A DNA stretch of 64,000 nucleotides from positions 124,001 to 188,000 of the forward strand of contig NZ_FQZZ01000005.1 in assembly GCF_900142185.1 (NCBI RefSeq), given 5' to 3'. The position numbers and the translations under genes are program-made. Shown here piece by piece: positions 26,225 to 35,310 of the stretch (within the stretch, counting starts at the first letter, position 1; every line of letters starts with the position of its first letter). The DNA comes from Lutimaribacter pacificus (GTDB taxonomy: Bacteria; Pseudomonadota; Alphaproteobacteria; Rhodobacterales; Rhodobacteraceae). The notes beneath the pieces were generated by a model. The model saw nothing but the letters and a program-made list of their open reading frames with translations, searched no databases and was not told the origin of the DNA.

Positions 26225-29200
26225 ATGACGAAACCCGAGGTTTCACTGAACGACCGGTTCGATCTGGAAAAATCGCCGGTGCTACTGAACGGCACGCAGG
26301 CGCTGGTCCGGCTGATGCTGATGCAAAAGGCCCGCGATGCGGCAGCGGGGCTGGACACGGCGGGGTTCGTTACCGGCTATCGCGGATCGCCGCTGGGTGC
26401 GGTCGACATGCATATGCGCCGGGCCGAAAAGGTCCTGGCGCAGTCGGACGTGAAGTTCCAGGAAGGGCTGAACGAGGATCTGGCCGCCACCGCGATCTGG
26501 GGCAGCCAGCAGGCCGAATTGCGCGGCGAGGGCCGGTTCGACGGGGTGTTCGGCCTGTGGTACGGCAAGGGGCCGGGGATCGACCGCACGGGCGACGTGA
26601 TGCGCCATGCCAACATGGCCGGCACCAGCGCCCATGGCGGTGTGCTGATGGCGATGGGCGACGACCATACCGGCGAATCCTCGACCGTGCTGCACCAGTC
26701 GGAATGGGCGCTGGTCGATGCCTATATGCCGGTGGTCAGCCCTGCGGGCGTGCAGGAGATCCTGGACTACGGGATCTACGGCTATGCGCTCAGCCGGTTC
26801 GCCGGGGTCTGGGTCGGGCTGAAGACCATGAAGGACACGATCGAGGCGACCGCCGTGGTGGATGGCCGGCCCGACCGCATGCAGCTTGTCCGCCCCGAGT
26901 TCGACATGCCCGACGGCGGGCTGAACATCCGGCTGGTCGACGACCGCGTCGCGCAGGAGGCGCGGCTGATCGACTACAAGCGCCAGGCCGCCGAGGCGTT
27001 TGCCCATGCCAACGGCATCGACAGGCGCATATGGGGCAAGCCCGGTGCGCGGATCGGGCTGGTGAGCCATGGCAAGAACTGGCTGGACCTTGTGCATGCG
27101 CTGTCGCTGCTGGGCATCGACGAGGCCGAGGCCGAGCGGCTGGGCATCACCACCTACAAGGTGGGGCAGGTCTGGCCGCTGGACATGAAGGGCTTTCACC
27201 ACTGGGCCGAGGGGCTGGACCTGATCATCGTGGTCGAGGAAAAGCGCAAGCTGATCGAGGTGCAGGTCAAGGAGGCGATTTTCGACGACCGGCGCGGCCG
27301 CCGCGTCTATGGCTGGCACAAGGGCCAGAACGGGCCGGAACTGTTCCCCAGCCGCTGGGCGCTGGACCCGGTGATGATCGCCGAGAAACTGGGCGACATC
27401 CTGATCGAGGAAGGCCGCGACACCGACGGGATCAAGGCCGGGATGGCCGCGCTGGACGAGATCAGGCGCAACGACAATGCCGAGGAAATCGCCGCGCGCC
27501 TGCCGTATTTCTGCTCGGGCTGTCCGCATAACAGCTCGACCAGGGTGCCCGAGGGCAGCCGTGCCTATGCCGGGATCGGCTGTCACTTCATGGTGCAGTG
27601 GATGGACCGCGACACGCTGGGCTATACCCATATGGGCGGCGAGGGCGCGAACTGGATCGGCGAGGCGCCGTTTTCCAGCCGGGGGCATGTGTTCCAGAAC
27701 CTTGGCGACGGCACCTATAACCATTCGGGCATCATGGCGATCCGGGCCGCCTTGGCGTCGGGCGTGAACATCACCTACAAGATCCTCTACAACGACGCGG
27801 TCGCCATGACCGGCGGGCAGGGCAACGAGGGCGGGCTGGATGCCTATCGCATCGCCGACGAGGTGCGCGCGATGGGGGTGAAAGAGGTCTTTGTCGTCTA
27901 TGACGAGAAAGAGGATGTGGACCTGTCGCGCTTTCCCAAGGGGATCGAAACCTTCGAACGCGCCGAGATGGACAATGTTCAGAAACGCGCGCGCGAGGTG
28001 CCGGGGGTGTCGGTCATCCTTTATATCCAGACCTGCGCGGCCGAGAAGCGCCGCCGCCGCAAGCGCGGCACTTTCCCCGATCCCGACCGCCGGGTGTTCA
28101 TCAACACCGATGTCTGCGAAGGCTGCGGCGATTGCGGGGTGCAGTCGAACTGCGTTTCGATCGTGCCGGTGGAAACCGAACTGGGCCGGAAACGGGCGAT
28201 CGACCAGTCGAGCTGCAACAAGGATTTTTCTTGCCTGAAAGGGTTTTGCCCCTCGTTCCTCACGCTTGAGGGGGCGAAGGTGAAAAAGGCCGCGACGACC
28301 GAGCTGGAGCTGCCGCACATGCCGGAACCGGCGCTGCCCGCGATTGACGGGACCTGGAACGTGGTGGTGACCGGGGTTGGCGGCACCGGGGTGGTGACGA
28401 TCGGCGCGGTGCTGGCGCAGGCGGCCCAGATCGACGGCAAGGGCGCCGCGATGATGGAGATGGCGGGGCTGGCGCAAAAGGGCGGCGCTGTGCATATCCA
28501 TTGCCGGCTGGCGGAAAAGCCCGACGACATCAGCGCGGTGCGCGTCGCCACGGGCGAGGCCGACGCGCTGATCGGCGGCGACCTGGTGGTCAGCGCCGGG
28601 GCCAGGACGCTGGGCCTGACCCGTCAGGGCCGCACCGGCGCGGTGGTCAACAGCCACGAGATCATCACCGGCGATTTCACCCGCAACACCGAGTTCGCCC
28701 TGCCCACCGACCGGCTGACGCTGGCGCTGGAGGCGCGGCTGCGCGACCGGGTGATCCTGTTCGACGCCTCGGAACTGGCCAAGGCGACGCTGGGGGATTC
28801 GATCTTTTCCAACATGATGATCTTTGGCGCCGCGTGGCAACGCGGGCTGGTGCCGGTCAGCTATGAGGCGATCAGGACCGCCATCGAGCTGAACGGCGCG
28901 GCGGTCGAACGCAACCTGCGCGCCTTTGAAATCGGCCGCTGGGCGGCGCTGAACCCCGAAGAGGCGGGCCGCCTGATCGAACCCAAAGTGGTGGAAAAGC
29001 CGAAATCGCTGGACGAAAGGATCGCCTTCCGCGCCGACCGGCTGGTGGCCTATCAGGGCAAGCGGCTGGCGAAACGCTATCGCAAGCTGGTGGACGGTAT
29101 CGACGATCCGCGCCTGAAAGAGGCGGTGGCCAGGGGCTATCACAAGCTGCTGGCCTACAAGGACGAATACGAGGTCGCGCGCCTGCATCTGGACAGCTAC

Positions 29201-29632
29201 GAAAAGGCACGGCAGGAGTTCGAGGGCGATTTCAAAATGTCCTTCCACCTCGCCCCGCCGATCCTGTCGCGGCAGGGCCCGGACGGGCGCCCCGCCAAGC
29301 GCGAATTCGGCCCCGGCATGATGCGCTGGTTCCGCCTGCTGGCACGGATGAAGGGGCTGCGCGGCACGCCGCTGGACCCGTTCGGCCGCTCGACCGAGCG
29401 CCGGATGGAGCGCGCGCTGATCGCGCAGTACGAGGCCGACATGGCCGACATCCTGCCCAAGGTGACGCCGCAAACGCTGGATATCGCGGTGGCGCTGGCG
29501 GAATTGCCGCTTCAGATCCGCGGCTTCGGCCCGGTGAAGGAGGCCAATGAACGCAAGGCCGCGAAACGGCGCGAGGACTTGCTGGCGGCCTTCCGCGACG
29601 GCGGGTCGGGGCTGGCCCGCGCGGCGGAGTAA
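26225..29632 (+). CDS. Indolepyruvate:ferredoxin oxidoreductase, fused form
   Basis: This enzyme oxidatively decarboxylates aryl-pyruvates (from aromatic amino-acid transamination) to aryl-acetyl-CoA using TPP, iron-sulfur clusters and ferredoxin. The 1135-residue polypeptide fuses the parts that are separate IorA/IorB subunits in archaea. It has an N-terminal pyrimidine-binding region (VTGYRGSPLGAVD), a TPP-binding domain (FQNLGDGTYNHSGIMAI), a ferredoxin-like cluster segment (CEGCGDCGVQSNC, then CNKDFSCLKGFC) and a C-terminal gamma-type domain (VVVTGVGGTGVVTIGAVLAQ). The start MTKPEVSLND has GGGGAGGG upstream. The divergent LysR gene is its probable regulator. Confidence 0.92.
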   Translation: MTKPEVSLNDRFDLEKSPVLLNGTQALVRLMLMQKARDAAAGLDTAGFVTGYRGSPLGAVDMHMRRAEKVLAQSDVKFQEGLNEDLAATAIWGSQQAELRGEGRFDGVFGLWYGKGPGIDRTGDVMRHANMAGTSAHGGVLMAMGDDHTGESSTVLHQSEWALVDAYMPVVSPAGVQEILDYGIYGYALSRFAGVWVGLKTMKDTIEATAVVDGRPDRMQLVRPEFDMPDGGLNIRLVDDRVAQEARLIDYKRQAAEAFAHANGIDRRIWGKPGARIGLVSHGKNWLDLVHALSLLGIDEAEAERLGITTYKVGQVWPLDMKGFHHWAEGLDLIIVVEEKRKLIEVQVKEAIFDDRRGRRVYGWHKGQNGPELFPSRWALDPVMIAEKLGDILIEEGRDTDGIKAGMAALDEIRRNDNAEEIAARLPYFCSGCPHNSSTRVPEGSRAYAGIGCHFMVQWMDRDTLGYTHMGGEGANWIGEAPFSSRGHVFQNLGDGTYNHSGIMAIRAALASGVNITYKILYNDAVAMTGGQGNEGGLDAYRIADEVRAMGVKEVFVVYDEKEDVDLSRFPKGIETFERAEMDNVQKRAREVPGVSVILYIQTCAAEKRRRRKRGTFPDPDRRVFINTDVCEGCGDCGVQSNCVSIVPVETELGRKRAIDQSSCNKDFSCLKGFCPSFLTLEGAKVKKAATTELELPHMPEPALPAIDGTWNVVVTGVGGTGVVTIGAVLAQAAQIDGKGAAMMEMAGLAQKGGAVHIHCRLAEKPDDISAVRVATGEADALIGGDLVVSAGARTLGLTRQGRTGAVVNSHEIITGDFTRNTEFALPTDRLTLALEARLRDRVILFDASELAKATLGDSIFSNMMIFGAAWQRGLVPVSYEAIRTAIELNGAAVERNLRAFEIGRWAALNPEEAGRLIEPKVVEKPKSLDERIAFRADRLVAYQGKRLAKRYRKLVDGIDDPRLKEAVARGYHKLLAYKDEYEVARLHLDSYEKARQEFEGDFKMSFHLAPPILSRQGPDGRPAKREFGPGMMRWFRLLARMKGLRGTPLDPFGRSTERRMERALIAQYEADMADILPKVTPQTLDIAVALAELPLQIRGFGPVKEANERKAAKRREDLLAAFRDGGSGLARAAE

Positions 29633-29677
29633 CCGCCGCCGCGCCGCCCGCGTGGCGGGCTGTCACGCGATCTTCAA

Positions 29678-29725
29678 AAACTCTGGCCAGACTCGCCGCA
29701 GCGGCGTAAATCGGCGCCAGAGTTT
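29678..29725 (+). promoter_or_regulatory. Structured leader: nested inverted repeats before the acyltransferase
   Basis: AAACTCTGGC (29678-29687) pairs perfectly with GCCAGAGTTT (29716-29725), enclosing an inner CGCCG-CAG-CGGCG stem. The structure ends about 16 bp before the acyltransferase start, next to its AGGAAGG ribosome site. It may end the ior transcript without a U-tract, or control translation of the downstream gene. Confidence 0.4.
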
Positions 29726-29741
29726 CAGGAAGGACGCCACG

Positions 29742-30620
29742 ATGCCGGGCCAGCGTCATATCGCCCGCGACATATCCTATGCGCATTCCGCCGCCACCCG
29801 CGGCGGGCGTGCCATGATCCGCGTGATGGAAAACGTCACCGGCCGGATCGGCCTGATCCGCCGCGCGGCGGGGTATGAGCACGAGGTCGCGGCGGGCCGC
29901 GATTTCTGGCAGGTGATGGTCGACCGCTACGGGCTGAGCCTTGAGGTGGCGGGCGGCAGCCTGTCGAACATCCCCGCCAACGGGCCGCTGATCCTGATCG
30001 CCAACCACCCTTACGGTATCCTCGACGGGCTGATGATGGGGCACATCCTGTCCACGGTGCGGGGCGATTTCCGCATCCTTGCGCACAAGGTCTTTCGCAA
30101 GGCCGAAGACCTGGACCGCATCATCCTGCCGGTGAATTTCGACGAAACCCGCGCGGCGGTGCAGGAAAATCTGGCGACTCGGAAAGAGGCGCTGCGCTAC
30201 CTGTCCAATGGCGGCGCGATCGGCATCTTTCCCGGCGGCACGGTGTCCACCGGGGCAAGGCCGTTCTCGCAGCCGATGGACCCGGGCTGGCGGTCCTTCA
30301 CCGCGCGGATGGTGGCCAAATCCGGCGCGACCGTGGTGCCGGTCTATTTCGACGGGCATACCAGCCGCCTGTTCCAGATCGCCAGCCACCTGCATTCGAC
30401 CCTGCGCATGGGGCTGCTGCTCAAGGAGTTTCGCAAGCGCGTGGATACGCCCGTGCGGGTGGCGGTGGGGCGCCCCATCGCGCAGGCCGAGCTGGCGGCG
30501 CGGGCGGGCGACTCGAAGGCAATGATGGATTTCCTGCGCAAAGCCACCTATGAGTTGTCGCCGACGCCGCTGGCATCCTATGACTACGGCTTTGAATTCG
30601 AGGAAAAACACCGCGCGTGA
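29742..30620 (+). CDS. Lysophospholipid acyltransferase-family protein
   Basis: The 292-residue membrane-associated acyltransferase of the PlsC/hemolysin-like group has the acceptor motif IANHPYGILDG (H89, D95), DRIILPVNFDE and FPGGTVSTG (the G-rich acyl-CoA/ACP segment, FPEG-equivalent). VVPVYFDGHTSRLFQI follows. Such enzymes acylate lysophospholipids or ornithine lipids; the substrate cannot be told here. AGGAAGG supports the start MPGQRHIAR. It is followed 24 bp later by murI, so the two may form one transcript. Confidence 0.85.
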   Translation: MPGQRHIARDISYAHSAATRGGRAMIRVMENVTGRIGLIRRAAGYEHEVAAGRDFWQVMVDRYGLSLEVAGGSLSNIPANGPLILIANHPYGILDGLMMGHILSTVRGDFRILAHKVFRKAEDLDRIILPVNFDETRAAVQENLATRKEALRYLSNGGAIGIFPGGTVSTGARPFSQPMDPGWRSFTARMVAKSGATVVPVYFDGHTSRLFQIASHLHSTLRMGLLLKEFRKRVDTPVRVAVGRPIAQAELAARAGDSKAMMDFLRKATYELSPTPLASYDYGFEFEEKHRA

Positions 30621-30644
30621 CGCGCGGCAGAACGGACGATTCCC

Positions 30645-31457
30645 ATGGCAGTTGGCATTTTCGATTCCGGCCTTGGCGGCCTTACCGTACTGGACGCGGC
30701 GCGCAGGCGGCTGCCGGACGTGCCCTTCGTCTATTTCGGGGACAGCGCGCACGCGCCCTATGGGGTGCGCGACGCCGACGACATCTATAACCTGACGACG
30801 GCGGCGGTCGAACGGCTGTGGGCGGCGGGGTGCGACCTGGTGATCCTGGCGTGCAACACCGCCAGCGCCGCCGCGCTGCGCCGGATGCAGGAATCCTGGG
30901 TGCCGCGCGACAAGCGCGTGCTGGGCGTCTTCGTGCCGCTGATCGAGGCGCTGACCGAGCGGCAATGGGGCGACAACAGCCCGCCGCGCGAGGTTGCGGT
31001 CAAGCATGTGGCGCTGTTCGCCACGCCCGCCACCGTGGCCAGCCGCGCGTTCCAGCGCGAACTGGCGTTCCGCGCCATCGGCGTCGATGTCGAGGCGCAG
31101 GCCTGCGGCGGGGTGGTGGACGCCATCGAAGAGGGCGACATGATCCTGGCCGAGGCACTGGTGCGCAGCCATGTCGACGCGCTGAGGCGCAAGATGCCCA
31201 GCCCCGAGGCGGCGATCCTGGGCTGCACCCATTACCCGCTGCTGCAGGACGTGTTCCAGGATGCGCTGGGGCCCGATGTCAGCGTCTACAGCCAGGCCGA
31301 CCTCGTGGCCGAAAGCCTGGCCGATTACCTGGAACGCCATCCCGGCATGCTGGGCAGCGGCACCGACGGGATGTACCTGACCACCGGCGATCCGCGCCGG
31401 GTGTCGAGCCGCGCCACGCAATTCCTGCGTCGCCAGATCACCTTTGAACAGGCGTGA
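30645..31457 (+). CDS. murI: Glutamate racemase
   Basis: This cofactor-independent enzyme converts L- to D-glutamate for peptidoglycan. The 270-residue protein has [12 protein letters not shown] at the N-terminus (catalytic-site Asp/Ser, residues 7-9), the first catalytic cysteine C70 in LACNTASA and the second in [10 protein letters not shown], the standard pair. Length is normal. It lies 24 bp after the acyltransferase and precedes ccmE by about 110 bp. Confidence 0.95.
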   Translation: MAVGIFDSGLGGLTVLDAARRRLPDVPFVYFGDSAHAPYGVRDADDIYNLTTAAVERLWAAGCDLVILACNTASAAALRRMQESWVPRDKRVLGVFVPLIEALTERQWGDNSPPREVAVKHVALFATPATVASRAFQRELAFRAIGVDVEAQACGGVVDAIEEGDMILAEALVRSHVDALRRKMPSPEAAILGCTHYPLLQDVFQDALGPDVSVYSQADLVAESLADYLERHPGMLGSGTDGMYLTTGDPRRVSSRATQFLRRQITFEQA

Positions 31458-31570
31458 CGGGGCAGGGCGGGCAAGGACAATAGGTAGCAGCCTGTCCTCT
31501 TGGCAGGGATGCGGCGAAGGCATATCTTAGAACCGTTCGAATGAATGCCGCTTGGAACGGGAATGGCCCC

Positions 31571-32017
31571 ATGAAGTCGCTGAAGAAAACCCGCCGGATT
31601 CAGGTGATCGCCCTGGCTGCCGTGGCGCTTGTCGTGTCGACCGCGCTGATCGGTTACGCGATGCGCGACGGGATCAACTTTTTCCGCTCGCCGGTGCAGG
31701 TCCTGGCCGAGCCGCCCGCCCCGACCGAGGTGTTCCGCATCGGCGGCCTGGTGGCCGAGGGCAGCCTGAAACGCGGGCAGGGCGAGACGATCCGCTTCGA
31801 CGTGACCGATGGCGGCGCTACGATTCCCGTCACCTATACCGGCGTTCTGCCCGACCTGTTCGAAGAGAACCAGGGCATGGTCGGTACCGGAAAATACATC
31901 AACGGTGTCTTCGAAGCCTCTGAAATCCTTGCGAAACACGATGAAACCTACATGCCCAAGGAAGTCGTCGACGCGCTGAAGGAACAGGGTGTCTACCAGG
32001 ACCCGAACGGTAGCTAA
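31571..32017 (+). CDS. ccmE: Cytochrome c maturation heme chaperone CcmE
   Basis: CcmE covalently carries heme in the periplasm and hands it to the CcmF/H ligation complex. The 148-residue protein has a cytosolic KKTRR start, one membrane anchor (residues 11-30), an OB-fold periplasmic domain and the heme-binding His in AKHDETYMP (H123, with Y127). A slightly longer frame from 31541 is possible, but MKSLKKTRR is the usual family start. In the typical operon ccmF would follow directly; here a two-gene lysis cassette lies between ccmE and ccmF. Confidence 0.95.
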   Translation: MKSLKKTRRIQVIALAAVALVVSTALIGYAMRDGINFFRSPVQVLAEPPAPTEVFRIGGLVAEGSLKRGQGETIRFDVTDGGATIPVTYTGVLPDLFEENQGMVGTGKYINGVFEASEILAKHDETYMPKEVVDALKEQGVYQDPNGS

Positions 32018-32030
32018 CCGGCCCGTTAAC
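32014..32030 (+). promoter_or_regulatory. CtrA-like half-site pair before the lysis cassette
   Basis: CTAA (overlapping the ccmE stop) and GTTAACC lie eight bases apart in the 61-bp gap upstream of the endolysin gene. The CtrA consensus TTAA-N7-TTAA would need a seven-base spacer, so this is only a degenerate match. It is recorded because GTA lysis genes are known to depend on CtrA in Rhodobacter capsulatus. Confidence 0.25.
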
Positions 32031-32078
32031 CACTGACCCGCCACGCTTTGCCGGCACGCGAAGCGAAAGGCGGGTTTC

Positions 32079-32690
32079 ATGCCAGACATCGAGGATATCG
32101 CGCGCGCCATCGTGGCGCGCGAAGGCGGGTTCGTGAACGACCCCGACGACCCCGGCGGCGCCACCAACCATGGCGTCACCATTCACACGCTGCGGCGGCT
32201 CGGGTTGGACCTGACCGGCGACGGGCGGATCGACACCGCCGATATCCGCCGCCTGACGCCGGGGGATGCCGAGCGGATATTCCTGCGGCACTATTTCCAC
32301 GGCCCCCGCATCGACGCCTTGCCCGGCGCGCTGCAACCCGGCGTGTTCGACATGTATGTGAACGCCGGCGCCAACGCGGTGAAGATCCTGCAACGCCTGC
32401 TGCGCCAGATGGGGCAGGACGTGGCGGTGGACGGGGTGATCGGCCCGCAGACCATCGCGGCCGCCGATGCGGCGGCGCGCGCCGCGCCGGACCATATCGC
32501 CGACGCCTACGGCATCGCGCGGCGCAACTATTACTTCCGCATCGCCGACGGGCGCGCGGCCAGCCGCAAATACGTGCGCCGCCGCGACGGCGGCAAGGGC
32601 GGCTGGATTCTCCGGGCCGAGGAATTCATCTCGCCCCGCTATCACCTGACCTGCGCCGAGTTCGACGAAAGGATACGCGCATGGCACTGA
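32079..32690 (+). CDS. GTA/phage-type endolysin (GH108 N-acetylmuramidase)
   Basis: This 203-residue peptidoglycan hydrolase is of the GH108 (ZliS-like) family. It has the catalytic-glutamate motif REGGFVNDPDDPGGATNHGVT (E15) at the N-terminus, then FHGPRIDALP and FDMYVNAGANAV. A C-terminal peptidoglycan-binding-3-like part (VDGVIGPQTIAA to the end) follows. There is no signal peptide, so it needs a holin to reach the wall, and the next gene encodes one with a 10-bp overlap. In Rhodobacter capsulatus an equivalent unlinked endolysin/holin pair releases gene transfer agent particles, so that role is inferred here. No phage structural genes lie nearby. Confidence 0.85.
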   Translation: MPDIEDIARAIVAREGGFVNDPDDPGGATNHGVTIHTLRRLGLDLTGDGRIDTADIRRLTPGDAERIFLRHYFHGPRIDALPGALQPGVFDMYVNAGANAVKILQRLLRQMGQDVAVDGVIGPQTIAAADAAARAAPDHIADAYGIARRNYYFRIADGRAASRKYVRRRDGGKGGWILRAEEFISPRYHLTCAEFDERIRAWH

Positions 32691-33265
32691 TCGACAGCGC
32701 ACTCAACGCGATCTTCGGCAATGGCGGGGCCGGGCTGCGCCACACCGCCGGGCTGTTCCGCGAAAACGCCGAGGCCGCCGGCGCGCGTGCCGCGGACCGG
32801 CACGCCGCCGCCCTGGCGCAGTTCGGGGCCGAGTTCACGACCGCCCCCGGCCGCAGCCGGTTCGACCGGATCGTCGACGCGCTGAACCGCCTTCCGCGGC
32901 CGGCGCTGGCGCTGGGGACGGTGGGCCTGTTCGTGGCGGCGATGGTCGATCCGGTATGGTTCGCCGCGCGGATGCAGGGCATCGCGCTGGTGCCCGAACC
33001 GCTGTGGTGGCTGCTGGGCGCGATCGTCAGCTTCTATTTCGGCGCGCGCCACCAGGCCAAGGGGCAGGAGTTCCAGGCCAGCCTTGCGCGCAGCATGGCC
33101 CGGCTGCCTGCCATGGCGGACGATCTTGCGCGGCTGCGGCGGGCCGGGGCGGAAACGCCCGGCGTGGCGCGCAGCGAGGGCGACGCCGACCTGACCCTCG
33201 GCGCGCTGCGCCCCGACGCCAACCCCGCGCTCGAGGCGTGGAAACATGGGGGCGGGCGGCGCTGA
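32681..33265 (+). CDS. Holin of the GTA-release type (3TM holin)
   Basis: The 194-residue protein has an amphipathic N-terminal region with an F/R-rich segment, then two strong hydrophobic helices (LALGTVGLFVAAMVDPVWF, about residues 75-93, and EPLWWLLGAIVSFYFGARHQ, about 105-124). A charged C-terminal region ends in WKHGGGRR. Layout and wording match the GTA holin family (GTA_holin_3TM). Its start overlaps the last codons of the endolysin gene by ten bases. Together they form a compact lysis cassette. A strong hairpin follows and separates it from ccmF. Confidence 0.8.
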   Translation: MALIDSALNAIFGNGGAGLRHTAGLFRENAEAAGARAADRHAAALAQFGAEFTTAPGRSRFDRIVDALNRLPRPALALGTVGLFVAAMVDPVWFAARMQGIALVPEPLWWLLGAIVSFYFGARHQAKGQEFQASLARSMARLPAMADDLARLRRAGAETPGVARSEGDADLTLGALRPDANPALEAWKHGGGRR

Positions 33266-33277
33266 CCGCGACATGTT

Positions 33278-33313
33278 GAACAGGCGGGCAGAATCGGATT
33301 TGCCCGCCCGTTC
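33278..33313 (+). terminator. Hairpin ending the lysis cassette
   Basis: GAACAGGCGGGCA pairs with TGCCCGCCCGTTC (one mismatch) around a ten-base loop, directly after the holin gene and followed by TTAAGG. It would limit transcription from the lysis genes into ccmF. A TATAAC box just after it (about 33321-33326) could be part of a separate ccmF promoter. Confidence 0.55.
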
Positions 33314-33333
33314 TTAAGGCATATAACAAGGGC

Positions 33334-35310
33334 ATGATTACAGAACTCGGCCACTTCGCCCTTGTCCTCGCCTTTCTCGTCGCCATCGTTCAGGCGGTGG
33401 TGCCGCTGATCGGCGCCCATAAACGCTGGCCCGGCTGGATGTCCGTGGCCGAGCCCGCCGCCAATGCGCAGTTCCTGCTGACGGCGTTTTCCTTTGCAGC
33501 GCTGACCTATGCCTTTGTCACCTCGGATTTCTCGGTCCGGCTGGTGACGCTGAACAGCCATTCGCTGAAACCGATGATCTACAAGATCTCGGGCGTGTGG
33601 GGGAACCACGAGGGTTCGATGCTGCTCTGGGTGCTGATCCTGACGCTGTTCGGCGCGATGGCCGCGTGGTTCGGCGGCAATCTGCCGCCCACGCTCAAGG
33701 CGCGGGTGCTGGCGGTGCAATCGGCGATCTCGGTGGCGTTCTTTGCCTTCATCCTGTTCACCTCGAACCCGTTTCTGCGGCTGGCGGTGCCGCCCTTCGA
33801 CGGGCAGGACCTGAACCCGCTGCTGCAGGACCCGGGCCTCGCCTTCCACCCGCCTTTCCTCTATCTCGGCTATGTCGGGCTGAGCATGGCGTTCTCCTTC
33901 GCCGTGGCCGCCCTGATCGAGGGGCGCGTCGACGCCGCATGGGGCCGCTGGGTGCGGCCCTGGACGCTGGCGGCCTGGGTGTTCCTGACCATCGGTATCG
34001 GGCTGGGCAGCTGGTGGGCGTATTACGAACTGGGCTGGGGCGGCTTCTGGTTCTGGGACCCGGTCGAGAACGCATCGCTGATGCCGTGGCTGATCGCCGC
34101 CGCGCTGCTGCATTCGGCCATCGTGGTGGAAAAGCGCGAGGCGCTGAAAAGCTGGACCATCCTGCTGGCGATCATGGCCTTCGGGTTCAGCCTGATCGGC
34201 ACCTTCATCGTGCGGTCGGGCGTGATCACCAGCGTCCACGCCTTTGCCAACGATCCCGAACGCGGGGTGTTCATCCTGCTGATCCTGGGCGTGTTCATGG
34301 GCGGTGCGCTGATCCTGTATGCCGCGCGCGCGCAGGCGATGGAGGCCAAGGGCGTGTTCGGCATGGTCAGCCGCGAAAGCGCGCTGGTGTTCAACAACAT
34401 TCTGCTGGCGGTCAGCGCCTTCGTCGTCTTCGTCGGCACGATCTGGCCGCTGGTGGCGGAGCTGGCCTTTGCCCGCAAGCTGTCGGTCGGGGCGCCGTTC
34501 TTCAACATGGCCTTCACGCCGTTCTTCGTGATCCTGGGCGCGATCCTGCCGGTGGGCGCGATGATGCCGTGGAAGCGCGGCAGCCTTGCGCGGGCCTTCC
34601 GCCCGCTGCGCGGGGCCTTCGTGCTGGCGCTGGCGCTGGCCGCGCTGGCCTTTGCGCTGCAGACCGGGCGCAGCGCGCTGGGGCCGGTGGGGCTGTTCCT
34701 GGGCGCTTGGCTGGTCTTCGGTGCCGCCGTGGATATCTGGAGCCGCACCGGACGCGGCGCGATCGGCGAACGGCTGCGCCGCCTGGTCCGCCTGCCGGGC
34801 GCCGACTGGGGCAAGGCCGTGGCCCATGCCGGGCTGGGCGTGACCATGTTCGGCATCGCCGGGCTGATGGCCTGGGAGGCCGAGGATATCCGCGTGGTGC
34901 AGAAGGGCGAAAGCTTTGACATCGCGGGCTATACCCTGACCCTGCAGGAGGTCGAGCGCGTGCAGGGCCCGAACTATATCTCGACCATGGGCACGGTCCA
35001 GGTGGCGCGGGGGACGCGCGTGATCTCGACCCTGCACCCCGAGAAACGTTCCTACCCGGTGGCCCAGATGCCCACGACCGAGGCCGCCATCGACAACGGT
35101 TTCCTGCGCGATGTCTATGTCGTGATCGGCGATCCGCAGGACAATGGCGGCTGGGCGGTGCGCACCTATTACAAGCCGCTGGCGAACTGGATCTGGGGCG
35201 GCGCGATCCTGATGGCGCTTGGCGGTTGCCTCAGCCTGGGCGACCGCCGCTATCGCGTGGCCGCGGGCGCGCGGCGTATGCGTGGCGCGGCGGGGGTGCC
35301 GGCGGAATGA
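33334..35310 (+). CDS. ccmF: Heme lyase subunit CcmF
   Basis: CcmF is the large inner-membrane subunit of the System I cytochrome c synthetase that joins heme to apocytochrome CXXCH. The 658-residue protein has many membrane helices, the WWD heme-handling segment (GVWGNHEGSMLLWVLILTLF, GSWWAYYELGWGGFWFWDPVENASLMPW) and conserved histidines in it and flanking helices (LHSAIVVEKREALKSWT). The stop overlaps ccmH by four bases (ATGA). Upstream ccmE belongs to the same pathway. Confidence 0.96.
   Translation: MITELGHFALVLAFLVAIVQAVVPLIGAHKRWPGWMSVAEPAANAQFLLTAFSFAALTYAFVTSDFSVRLVTLNSHSLKPMIYKISGVWGNHEGSMLLWVLILTLFGAMAAWFGGNLPPTLKARVLAVQSAISVAFFAFILFTSNPFLRLAVPPFDGQDLNPLLQDPGLAFHPPFLYLGYVGLSMAFSFAVAALIEGRVDAAWGRWVRPWTLAAWVFLTIGIGLGSWWAYYELGWGGFWFWDPVENASLMPWLIAAALLHSAIVVEKREALKSWTILLAIMAFGFSLIGTFIVRSGVITSVHAFANDPERGVFILLILGVFMGGALILYAARAQAMEAKGVFGMVSRESALVFNNILLAVSAFVVFVGTIWPLVAELAFARKLSVGAPFFNMAFTPFFVILGAILPVGAMMPWKRGSLARAFRPLRGAFVLALALAALAFALQTGRSALGPVGLFLGAWLVFGAAVDIWSRTGRGAIGERLRRLVRLPGADWGKAVAHAGLGVTMFGIAGLMAWEAEDIRVVQKGESFDIAGYTLTLQEVERVQGPNYISTMGTVQVARGTRVISTLHPEKRSYPVAQMPTTEAAIDNGFLRDVYVVIGDPQDNGGWAVRTYYKPLANWIWGGAILMALGGCLSLGDRRYRVAAGARRMRGAAGVPAE

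Noticed and set aside
26282-29473. A 1063-codon open frame antisense to the ior gene, and similar long antisense frames at 29232-31523, 33034-35037, 58819-60981 and 60909-63113
   Set aside because: They mirror real genes with catalytic motifs on the other strand. High GC content suppresses stop codons, and the translated products are His/Arg/Gln/Gly-rich with no domain.
32079-33265. Prophage remnant
   Set aside because: Endolysin and holin are the only phage-like genes; there is no integrase, attachment site, capsid, tail or regulator nearby, and the flanks are intact ccm genes. A GTA lysis module explains them better.
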